A stretch of 5,157 nucleotides of DNA, taken from Candidatus Methylomirabilota bacterium. Its GTDB lineage: Bacteria > Methylomirabilota > Methylomirabilia > Methylomirabilales > Methylomirabilaceae. The notes beneath the pieces are model-generated. The model did no database searches and was not told the DNA's origin. It saw only the letters and a list, made by a program, of their open reading frames with translations. The position numbers were made by a program, and so were the translations under genes. Each line of letters starts with the position of its first letter. The stretch's first letter is position 1. Positions 1-5,157 of the stretch are shown in pieces. The DNA lies in contig JACQEV010000394.1 of assembly GCA_016200385.1 (NCBI GenBank), forward strand, positions 1-5,157, in the 5' to 3' direction.

Positions 1-345
1 GATCCCCGAGCTGACCCGCCCTCCTACCAGAAGGGCCGTGAGAACCGGCCCTAGCTCCCGGACCATCGAGAGCGAGACGATGATTCCAACGTACGCCTTC
101 GCCCCGAATCGGCCAAGGCCGTAGGCAGTCTGCAGCGCCAGGACGAGGCCGGTGAAGATCGCGGCCACGCCGGCGATCGAGATCGATTTCACACCGATAT
201 GATCCACCTGCTGGACTAGCGCGCGGAGGTTGTATGGAGGAACGAAGGCACAGTAAAAGGTCTGATAGGTGAGCTGGGAGAGCCCGCCCAGCAGATCGAG
301 CATTCGTAGGGACTGGCTTCCGAGAGCCAGGGCCGCATTGCGCAT
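1..345 (-). CDS. mlaE: MlaE-family ABC transporter permease, N-terminal part (cut by window edge)
   Basis: This is a membrane permease of the MlaE/DUF140 family, the inner-membrane subunit of ABC systems that move phospholipids or other lipids between inner and outer membrane. The frame is open for 115 codons from the ATG at 345 to position 1 and continues out of the window, so roughly the C-terminal half is missing. Residues 1-50 form the amphipathic lead-in. A hydrophobic segment lies near 53-72, ending in the typical ALQ, followed by GLGRFGAKAYVG (76-87) and the family hallmark RELGPVLTALLVGGR (96-110). The start is firm: AAGGA at 356-352 sits six bases before the ATG. The gene begins nine bases after the lipoprotein stop, and its ribosome site contains that stop codon, so the two are probably co-translated. 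An MlaF-like ATPase and MlaD-like protein would be expected beyond the left edge. The family call is strong. The substrate is unknown; hopanoid-linked transport is only inferred from position. Confidence 0.9.
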   Translation of the reverse strand, partial: MRNAALALGSQSLRMLDLLGGLSQLTYQTFYCAFVPPYNLRALVQQVDHIGVKSISIAGVAAIFTGLVLALQTAYGLGRFGAKAYVGIIVSLSMVRELGPVLTALLVGGRVSSGI

Positions 346-351
346 CGCTTG

Positions 352-356
352 TCCTT
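352..356 (-). promoter_or_regulatory. Ribosome binding site of mlaE
   Basis: AAGGA on the minus strand, six bases before the ATG at 345. Its first two A residues are the last two bases of the lipoprotein TAA stop (357-355), so ribosomes finishing the lipoprotein end directly on this site. It fixes the mlaE start. Confidence 0.75.
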
Positions 357-876
357 AAAGACCCCGCTTTCTGGTGAAGACCCACCCCTTCACGAATCGG
401 TCAAACTCTGGCAGCCGGTCCTGAAAGACCGTTGAAGGGGCCACATAGACCAGATCGTAGACGCAGTCACTATCCTGGGCGACATAGCTGCTTACCATCA
501 CCTCGGCGTCCTTGAGACGCCCTTCCATCAGCGTATGGATCGCCTCAGTACCATTGAGCGAAACCGGCTCCTGTGCCATGACCTGTTTCGCCACGATCCC
601 AAAGAATAGACGCCTGGCTAGGATCCGGAGCGGGATCACCTGCTGGCCTTCGCAACTGACAAACAATGCTGCGACTTGGCCGCCCGGCTCCGCGCGGAAC
701 GCGAGGTCAACTCCTTCAGCCTCAAGCCGCTGCCAGCCGTCGCTAAGCATTGGGACCTTGAACCCTCGGGCCTCGTCAACAAAGAAGCCGTCCACGACGT
801 TACTGGAAGCGCAGGCCGTGAAAACTAGCAGAGCGAGGGCTGCGACACCCTCAAGACGCCAGGCATTCGGAAAGAT
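355..876 (-). CDS. Predicted lipoprotein of unknown function, upstream of mlaE
   Basis: I do not recognise a named family. The open frame runs from a TTG at 975 (206 codons) to the TAA at 355. A hydrophobic stretch (GVAALALLVF) followed by FTAC, with the TGC at 813-811, reads as a lipoprotein signal peptide; Phe at -3 is allowed but not typical. The mature chain would be 152 residues starting CASSN. It opens with a GFKVP...DGW pattern that recalls PsbP/Mog1-like small domains, which is a weak resemblance only. It has two further Cys (SCEG and SDCVYD) that could form a disulfide in the periplasm. The start is uncertain. The TTG at 975 would place 54 residues before the lipid Cys and coincides with a predicted -35 box. 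No ATG, GTG or TTG occurs in frame after that and before the lipobox. I chose the ATC at 876 because a purine-rich site lies at the right distance and gives a 21-residue signal peptide. A CTG at 918 (35-residue signal peptide, no ribosome site) is the alternative. The gene is nine bases from mlaE, so a role as an accessory lipoprotein in lipid transport is plausible. Confidence 0.72.
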   Translation of the reverse strand: MFPNAWRLEGVAALALLVFTACASSNVVDGFFVDEARGFKVPMLSDGWQRLEAEGVDLAFRAEPGGQVAALFVSCEGQQVIPLRILARRLFFGIVAKQVMAQEPVSLNGTEAIHTLMEGRLKDAEVMVSSYVAQDSDCVYDLVYVAPSTVFQDRLPEFDRFVKGWVFTRKRGL

Positions 877-879
877 ATA

Positions 880-888
880 CCCCCCTCT
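880..888 (-). promoter_or_regulatory. Purine-rich ribosome binding site candidate for the lipoprotein gene
   Basis: AGAGGGGGG on the minus strand. The AGAGG part (888-884) stands seven bases before an in-frame ATC at 876-874, the same spacing as the hpnH site in this window. The nearest ATG, at 866-864, is in another frame and reaches a stop after 13 codons, so this site supports either a rare ATC start or an undetected sequence problem. Confidence 0.4.
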
Positions 889-945
889 CGGCGCACAGGG
901 TCTTCGAAGAGGTATCAGAGCGGGTAGTGGCGTGGATACAGTGTG

Positions 946-975
946 ATCATACTGGATAGGCAGGCAAACCGTCAA
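946..975 (-). promoter_or_regulatory. Sigma70-like promoter driving the lipoprotein-mlaE unit
   Basis: Minus-strand TTGACG (975-970), an 18-base spacer, then TATGAT (951-946). Each box differs from the consensus TTGACA/TATAAT at one base. Transcription would begin near 939, leaving about 60 bases of leader before the ribosome site at 888-880. It lies just after the hpnG stop at 997, where a new transcription unit could begin. It was found by eye and has not been scored against background, so chance occurrence is possible. Confidence 0.55.
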
Positions 976-996
976 GCTGAGCCGACCCTGGCGACC

Positions 997-1791
997 TCAG
1001 ATCGGAAGGGTAGACAGCTCCCGCAGCAGGTGGCCGAGGCGAGCACAGACCGCCCTCGTTCGGAGCCCCAAGACGGCCAAGCGGAAGAGAGCCGATGGGT
1101 GGGCGACAATGTATCGGATAAGGGGCAGAGGTCTTGGTTCTCCGCGCTCGTCCAGGAATTGGTCGAAGGCGAGCTTGAGATCCTCTTGGACCGGGTCGAG
1201 AATGCCTCGGATGGCCAGGAAAGGGACCGCCCGAGCCGCGGCTGTAGACGCGATAGCCGCGCTTTCCATATCCACGGCGAGTGCTCCTGATTCCGCAGCC
1301 AGCCCACGTTTCTCCTCCGCCGACACGACAATCCGTTCAACAGTAAGGAGTGAGCCGAGATGGTGCCGATCACCGGATCGGCGGATGATGGTCAGGGCCG
1401 ATTCGAGCAAGCTGGAATCGCACGGAAAACTCTGTCGCGGTGTCCCATTCCGTCGGTGAGAAATCACGCGATCCCCGACAATCAGGTCCCCTGTCCGCAA
1501 GTGTGGAGTTAGTCCCGCCGCGACGCCGAGGGCAAGGGCGGCGGCAAAGGATCCCTCTTCGAGGAGGCGGCTGGCGGTGGCTTCGGCATTCGCCGGCCCC
1601 ATTCCGGTCCTGGCCAGCAACAGCTCCCGGCCATCCAGCCAAACCCTCGCAATCGGGTCCGACCTGCGAGACGCCCGGTAGGTCGCCCGCAGCGCACGAC
1701 GGAGCGGTTTCATCTCAGCCCGCGTGGCGACAAAGATGGCGAGTGGCGCGCCGCGGACGTCACAAATCCGCGAAGGCCGCGCCGTCTTCAT
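997..1791 (-). CDS. hpnG: HpnG, hopanoid-associated nucleoside phosphorylase (adenosylhopane, adenine release)
   Basis: This is a member of the purine/uridine phosphorylase superfamily in the hopanoid-associated HpnG group. The family removes adenine from adenosylhopane, the HpnH product, to give a ribosyl or phosphoribosyl hopane on the way to bacteriohopanetetrol-type lipids. The protein has 264 residues. Visible motifs are a beta strand LAIFVATRAEM (17-27), TGMGPANA (62-69), the glycine-rich ALGVAAGL (87-94) followed by GDLIVGD (101-107), the ribose-binding VDMESAAIA (173-181), and IRGILDP (194-200), whose Asp199 matches the catalytic Asp position of this superfamily. The start is the ATG at 1791, which shares its A with the TGA stop of shc (TGATG), so translation is coupled to the cyclase. 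No other start codon occurs near it. The frame stays open about 150 codons further upstream, but that is a shadow of shc. No strong ribosome site is visible, in keeping with coupling. The family call is firm and the exact product form is inferred from relatives. Confidence 0.93.
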   Translation of the reverse strand: MKTARPSRICDVRGAPLAIFVATRAEMKPLRRALRATYRASRRSDPIARVWLDGRELLLARTGMGPANAEATASRLLEEGSFAAALALGVAAGLTPHLRTGDLIVGDRVISHRRNGTPRQSFPCDSSLLESALTIIRRSGDRHHLGSLLTVERIVVSAEEKRGLAAESGALAVDMESAAIASTAAARAVPFLAIRGILDPVQEDLKLAFDQFLDERGEPRPLPLIRYIVAHPSALFRLAVLGLRTRAVCARLGHLLRELSTLPI

Positions 1792-3752
1792 CAAGGGAAG
1801 GCAGGTTTCCGGAGGAGGGCGCGATAGAGGGAGAGGGCCCAGAGGGGAAAGTAGAAGCGGTAGAGGTGATACCGAAGATAGAGGACGCGGGGGAACCCGG
1901 TGCCGGTGAATTCCCGTTCCTCCCAACTGCCATCGGGACGTTGAGTCCGGAGCAGGTAGTCGATTCCCCTCTGGACCGAAGGATGCCGTACGAGGCCGGC
2001 GTGCAACAACCCCATCAACGCCCACCCGGTCTGGGAGGCGGTGCTCGTGCCTCGGCCGGCCGCACGCGGGTCGTCGTAGGAATGGCATGATTCGCCCCAG
2101 CCCCCGTCCCCGTTCTGCCGGCCGATCAGCCAGTCGGTCGCTCGCCGGATGTACGGTTGGTCCATCCGTTCTCCGATCGCCCGGAGCCCGGCCAGGACCG
2201 ACCAGGTCCCATAGATGTAATTGACGCCCCAACGGCCGAACCAGCACCCCTCCGGCTTTTGCTGGGCTCGGAGGAATGCGATGGCGTGCTGCGCCGCGGG
2301 CTCGGCAAGGGTGCGGCCCAGGTGGCCCAGCATCTCGAGCATCCGTCCAGTCAGATCGGCCGTAGACGGGTCGAGCAAGACCTTGTGGTCGGCGAACGGA
2401 ATCTCATTCAGGTAGAGCTTGTTGTTATCCTTGTCGTATGACGCCCAGCCGCCATCGCTCGACTGCATCGGCATGACCCATTTGAGCGCCTGTTTAAGCG
2501 CTGCCTCCTTGGTAGATTCATCAGGCATGAGGATCTTGCTGAGGGTGGTCATCACCACGGCGCTGTCGTCGATGTCGGGGTAGAACTCGTTCTCGAACTG
2601 GAAGTACCAGCCGCCCGGCTCGGCCGCCGGTGCCTTGGCCTTCCAGTCCCCCGCTTTCCAGGTTTGTTTGGTAAGGAGCCACCCGCACGCGCCGACCAGC
2701 GCAGGGTGATCCGCAGGCAATCCGGATGCCCGCAGCGCATTGACCGCCAGAGAGGTGTCCCACACAGGGGAGAAACAGGGCGTCACGTGAAGGGTCCGGT
2801 CGTCTTCTACTTCAAGAGCTTCGATCTGCTTGAAGGCCCTGGCCACCAGCGGGTGCTCGGCCTCGTAGCCGAGGCAGCGGAGCGCGATGACCGCGTTTGC
2901 CATCGCAGGGTAAATGGCGCCGAGGCCATCGTCTCCCTGCATCCTGGCCACCATCCAGGTTGTGGCTCGCTCCATCGCCAGGCGGCGGATGCGCGCGAAC
3001 GGGTGCCACTCGTACCAGTGCAGCAGCCGGTCGGCCATGAGGAAAAGGTTCCGCCACGAAAGCAGCCGGGGATCTCTGGGAAAGCAGTAATCGCGCTTCG
3101 CCTTGAGATCGCCACGAAGCTCCGCGAGATCCGCTCCGGCGGGGACCGATACCACAGGCTTATGGGCGAAGATGATCATCAGGGGAACGAGGACAGTCCT
3201 GGACCAATAGGAGATCTCGTACATGTTGAAGAACGACCACCTGGGAAGGAGGAACAGCTCGATCGGCATGGCCGGGACGCCGCGCCAATCGAGCTGGCCG
3301 AAGATCGCAAGGGTATATTTGGTGAAGACGTTAGCGCGGAGGAGGCCACCCTGATGCAGGATCACCTCGCGGGCGCGGCGCATGAACGGCTCGTTTGGGG
3401 AGTGGCCGCTGAGCTTCAGCGCGAAGTAGGCCTTGACCGTGGTGCTCAGATGGTTGGGGCCGCCATAGTAGATATTCCAGCCGCCCTCGGGGAGCTGGGT
3501 CTCGCGCAGGTACGCGACCGCCTTCCGCTGCTTGGTCTCGTCGACCTTCCCGAGAAAGTGGTGGAGCATCAGGTACTCGGAGGTCAGGGTCGAGTCGGTC
3601 TCCAACTCCGCCACCCAGAACCCTTGAGGGTCCTGCATGGCCAAGAGGCGGGACCGGGCCCCTTCGATCGCCCTATCGAGCGTGGCGGCGTCAGTCTCTG
3701 CGATGGTCGAGGGAAGATCTTGCAGCCGATCTCCGGCGGATGGTGCTGGCAC
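1791..3752 (-). CDS. shc: Squalene-hopene cyclase
   Basis: This enzyme (also called HpnF) cyclises squalene to hopene/hopanol in one protonation-driven cascade, as a monotopic protein in the inner membrane. It has 653 residues, normal for the family (about 630-720). The catalytic acid motif DXDD is present as DIDD at 393-396 (YPDIDDSAVV). Six QW repeats (QxxxGxW) are visible at 40-46, 86-92, 430-436, 498-504, 546-552 and 604-610. A degenerate one, MQGDDGLGAIYPAM near 271-284, lacks the Trp, as I recall for proteobacterial cyclases. The C-terminus GTGFPRVLYLRYHLYRFYFP (616-635) is the usual end of the active-site channel. The start is GTG at 3752: the frame is closed by the hpnH stop just upstream, and the next Met is inside the first QW repeat. 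There is only a poor ribosome site, so reinitiation after hpnH, six bases away, is likely. All catalytic features are intact. HpnC/D/E-type squalene synthesis genes are not in the window. Confidence 0.97.
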   Translation of the reverse strand: MPAPSAGDRLQDLPSTIAETDAATLDRAIEGARSRLLAMQDPQGFWVAELETDSTLTSEYLMLHHFLGKVDETKQRKAVAYLRETQLPEGGWNIYYGGPNHLSTTVKAYFALKLSGHSPNEPFMRRAREVILHQGGLLRANVFTKYTLAIFGQLDWRGVPAMPIELFLLPRWSFFNMYEISYWSRTVLVPLMIIFAHKPVVSVPAGADLAELRGDLKAKRDYCFPRDPRLLSWRNLFLMADRLLHWYEWHPFARIRRLAMERATTWMVARMQGDDGLGAIYPAMANAVIALRCLGYEAEHPLVARAFKQIEALEVEDDRTLHVTPCFSPVWDTSLAVNALRASGLPADHPALVGACGWLLTKQTWKAGDWKAKAPAAEPGGWYFQFENEFYPDIDDSAVVMTTLSKILMPDESTKEAALKQALKWVMPMQSSDGGWASYDKDNNKLYLNEIPFADHKVLLDPSTADLTGRMLEMLGHLGRTLAEPAAQHAIAFLRAQQKPEGCWFGRWGVNYIYGTWSVLAGLRAIGERMDQPYIRRATDWLIGRQNGDGGWGESCHSYDDPRAAGRGTSTASQTGWALMGLLHAGLVRHPSVQRGIDYLLRTQRPDGSWEEREFTGTGFPRVLYLRYHLYRFYFPLWALSLYRALLRKPAFP

Positions 3753-3758
3753 GTGTAT

Positions 3759-4760
3759 TTACCCGAGCAAGTTCCATAGGGCCATCCTGACCATATCTTT
3801 CGGACTGTTCCGCAGTTCGCGGACAGCGGACGCCTCGAACCCGGAGTGCATCTTGCAGTTCTGGCACCGCCGGTCTTGCCTGGACTCCCAGTAGTCCCAG
3901 TCCACCCCGTTCCAGAACTCCTCCCAGGTCTGAAAGTATTTCTCCCCGATCAGATAGCAGGGCCCCTTCCAACCCAGGGGGGAGTAGGTCACGGTGCTCC
4001 AGGGCGAGCAACAATACTCGCGCAGGCCGGCGGCGAACTCCAGGAACATCGGGGTGGAGGTGAGCCGGTACCGCTTCGATAGCTCCAGGACCTTCTTGAA
4101 TTTATTGTGGATGTCCTCGCGGGTGAGGAAGATGTCGCGCTCCACCGACTCGTACTGATACCCTGGCGAGATGAGCATTCCGTCCACGCTGTAATCACGC
4201 AACACACGGCAGAGTTCCTCAACCTCATTAATGTCGGTCTCTTTGAAGATGGTCGTGTTCGTGATCATGTGATAGCCGAGGCGCTTGCCCTCCTTGATCA
4301 TCTCGAGCGCCTTCTCGAACACGCCGTCCCTCGCGCAGACATGATCGTGCGTCTTCTTCATCCCATCCAGGTGAACATTGATCGTAATCCGCGCGTGCGG
4401 TGCGATCTTTCCGTAGACCGTCCTGTCGAGCAGCAGGGCGTTCGTGCAGAGGTAGATATGCCGCCTGCGGGCAATGATCCCCTCCATCAGCTCTTTCAGT
4501 TCGGGATAGATGGTGGGCTCCCCGCCGCAGATCGATACGCCAGGGGCGCCGGAGTCATCCACCGCCTTCAGGCACTGTTCAAGCGTTAGCCGGTCTTCGA
4601 GTTTCCCGGTATGGCGTTCGATGGAGCAACCCAGGCAGGCTAGGTTGCAGGTATACAGCGGCTCGAGCATCAGCACGAATGGATAGCGCGTGTTGCCCTT
4701 CAGCCCCTGGTGGATCTGCTGCTTGATCACATCCGTCGTGACGTGCAACGGAAACCTCAT
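3759..4760 (-). CDS. hpnH: HpnH, radical-SAM adenosylhopane synthase
   Basis: This enzyme uses S-adenosylmethionine and a 4Fe-4S cluster to make a 5'-deoxyadenosyl radical and add it to diploptene (hopene), giving adenosylhopane, the first step of C35 side-chain building. The protein has 333 residues, usual for the family. The N-terminal YPFVLMLEPL leads into the cluster motif CNLACLGC (Cys38, 42, 45). GGEP at 79-82 contacts SAM, and HIYLCTNALLL (101-111), NVHLDG (128-133) and ISPGYQYE (197-204) match HpnH as I recall it. The C-terminal CQNCKMHSGFE (299-309) with the earlier PCYLIGE is characteristic of the family. I set the start at the ATG at 4760 because AGAGGAG lies seven bases ahead of it and the N-terminus then matches known HpnH. 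A longer TTG start at 4784 would bury the ribosome site in the coding sequence. The ATG overlaps the upstream stop as ATGA. The residues after the cluster (SIERHTGKLEDRLTLE) differ from the GKIDYP-type stretch of proteobacterial HpnH, and Cys78 before GGEP is also unlike it. Function is confident. Confidence 0.95.
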   Translation of the reverse strand: MRFPLHVTTDVIKQQIHQGLKGNTRYPFVLMLEPLYTCNLACLGCSIERHTGKLEDRLTLEQCLKAVDDSGAPGVSICGGEPTIYPELKELMEGIIARRRHIYLCTNALLLDRTVYGKIAPHARITINVHLDGMKKTHDHVCARDGVFEKALEMIKEGKRLGYHMITNTTIFKETDINEVEELCRVLRDYSVDGMLISPGYQYESVERDIFLTREDIHNKFKKVLELSKRYRLTSTPMFLEFAAGLREYCCSPWSTVTYSPLGWKGPCYLIGEKYFQTWEEFWNGVDWDYWESRQDRRCQNCKMHSGFEASAVRELRNSPKDMVRMALWNLLG

Positions 4761-5157
4761 GACATCGCTCCTCTGCTGACACAACTCTGAACGGGCGACA
4801 GCCGCCAGTAGCGTTTGACAAATAACGAGGTAATCGGAAAATATAGCAACAACCCAAGCATCCCGAGGAGATGCTCGCCGATGGCAAATGTCATAAAGAG
4901 ACTAAACACCAGAATGAGGTAGTAGAGCATGGCCCCAAGGAATATCGGACGGACAGACCAGCCCGATGAGGCATCTTCAGGCAGGACACGATCGATCTGT
5001 TGGAACAGGGCGATAATCACCAACCCTATCACCCCCCACCCGAGGAAGTTCGAGAGAGGCACGCCGAAGTAAATCCCCGGATCCGGATAGTCATAGATCT
5101 TTCCAAGGAACCAGCGATCGCCCCTCAGCGCCAGTGGATCGATCACCACGTCGATCA
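4757..5157 (-). CDS. Carotenoid-hydratase-like membrane protein (CruF/DUF422 family), C-terminal part
   Basis: The frame is open to the right edge, so only the last 132 residues are seen; the GTG at 5149 is an internal codon and not the start. The stretch beginning IDVVIDPLALRG, then RWFLGKIYDYPDPGIYFGVPLSNFLGW, fits the C-terminal hallmark of the DUF422 family: an acidic DP motif, then Trp, then YyGVPLSNFLGW. This family includes cyanobacterial CruF and haloarchaeal bisanhydrobacterioruberin hydratase, integral membrane enzymes that add water to the terminal double bond of a linear carotenoid end. Three hydrophobic segments are visible, at about 5047-5003, 4945-4880 and 4873-4817. The gene ends TCATGA, with its stop overlapping the hpnH ATG, so it is translated together with hopanoid genes. 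Whether the substrate is a C40 or C30 carotenoid, squalene or something else cannot be told from this fragment. The family call is good; the role in hopanoid metabolism is inferred from position only. Confidence 0.82.
   Translation of the reverse strand, partial: IDVVIDPLALRGDRWFLGKIYDYPDPGIYFGVPLSNFLGWGVIGLVIIALFQQIDRVLPEDASSGWSVRPIFLGAMLYYLILVFSLFMTFAIGEHLLGMLGLLLYFPITSLFVKRYWRLSPVQSCVSRGAMS
4768..4774 (-). promoter_or_regulatory. Ribosome binding site of hpnH, deciding its start
   Basis: AGAGGAG on the minus strand, seven bases ahead of the ATG at 4760. It lies inside the last codons of the upstream DUF422 gene. It rules in favour of the ATG at 4760 over the in-frame TTG at 4784, which lies upstream of it. 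Confidence 0.85.

Noticed and set aside
826..866. ATG at 866 on the minus strand as the lipoprotein start
   Set aside because: It is in a different frame and reaches a TAG after 13 codons. It could only work with a frameshift, for which there is no slippery site.
512..946. A 144-codon plus-strand frame opposite the lipoprotein gene
   Set aside because: Ser/Arg/Pro-rich shadow frame. The minus strand carries the signal peptide, lipobox and correctly spaced connection to mlaE.
975..999. Stop-codon read-through joining HpnG to the lipoprotein (both are in the same frame, separated by one TGA)
   Set aside because: HpnG is complete at its usual length, and a lipoprotein signal peptide inside a fusion would make no sense. 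No recoding signal is visible. The hpnH/shc pair shows the same chance frame match.
1440..2090. A 216-codon plus-strand frame
   Set aside because: It is antisense to hpnG and shc, with Arg/Gly/Pro-rich composition and no domain; a shadow frame.
1792..2247. An upstream extension of the hpnG frame (about 150 extra codons)
   Set aside because: The extra residues are low-complexity, Arg/Pro-rich sequence read out of frame from the shc 3' end. The TGATG junction gives hpnG a proper start at 1791 and a family-typical length.
2664..3779. A 371-codon open frame on the plus strand opposite shc
   Set aside because: It lies wholly antisense to a cyclase whose catalytic and QW motifs are intact. Its translation has no recognisable motif, and long mirror frames are expected from codon bias in GC-rich genes.
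4107..4589. A 160-codon plus-strand frame opposite hpnH
   Set aside because: It is antisense to a clearly functional radical-SAM gene, with no family resemblance in its translation and no ribosome site noted.
4761..4784. TTG start giving HpnH eight extra residues
   Set aside because: The AGAGGAG ribosome site is downstream of this TTG and at ideal spacing for the ATG at 4760, and the shorter N-terminus matches the family.

Overview
The window is GC-rich and densely coding. All six genes I can support lie on the minus strand, so the cluster reads from the right end of the window to the left end. It is a bacterial hopanoid (C30 triterpenoid membrane lipid) locus. The three core genes are hpnH, shc (hpnF) and hpnG, which cyclise squalene and then build the C35 side chain. 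No mobile element, rRNA, tRNA or CRISPR array is visible, and no stretch of 300 bases lacks a gene. The short genes, GTG start, ATGA/TGATG junctions and lipobox point to a Gram-negative-type bacterium. An anaerobe or methanotroph-like lineage such as NC10, Nitrospirae or a deltaproteobacterium would fit, but this is only an impression and the window does not settle it.

Layout in transcription order: (1) 5157-4757, the C-terminal part of an integral membrane protein of the carotenoid-hydratase (CruF/DUF422) family, cut by the window edge. (2) 4760-3759, HpnH, the radical-SAM enzyme that joins a 5'-deoxyadenosyl group to a hopene to give adenosylhopane. It overlaps the previous gene in an ATGA junction. 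(3) 3752-1791, squalene-hopene cyclase, starting with GTG six bases after the hpnH stop. (4) 1791-997, HpnG, the nucleoside-phosphorylase-type enzyme that removes adenine from adenosylhopane. It is joined to shc by a TGATG overlap. (5) About 876-355, a small predicted lipoprotein of unknown function. (6) 345-1, the N-terminal part of an MlaE-type ABC transporter permease, cut by the left edge.

Genes 1-4 are fused by overlaps or near-zero gaps and look like one translationally coupled operon: squalene to hopene (Shc), hopene to adenosylhopane (HpnH), adenosylhopane to a ribosyl/phosphoribosyl hopane (HpnG). The lipoprotein and MlaE appear to have their own sigma70-like promoter just after the hpnG stop (TTGACG-18 nt-TATGAT). 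That promoter would make the longest reading of the lipoprotein impossible and leaves it without any ATG/GTG/TTG start ahead of its lipobox. The most interesting ideas are that the DUF422 enzyme may act on a triterpenoid or a co-regulated carotenoid, and that the lipoprotein/MlaE pair may move hopanoids or other lipids between membranes. Both are inferences from context.
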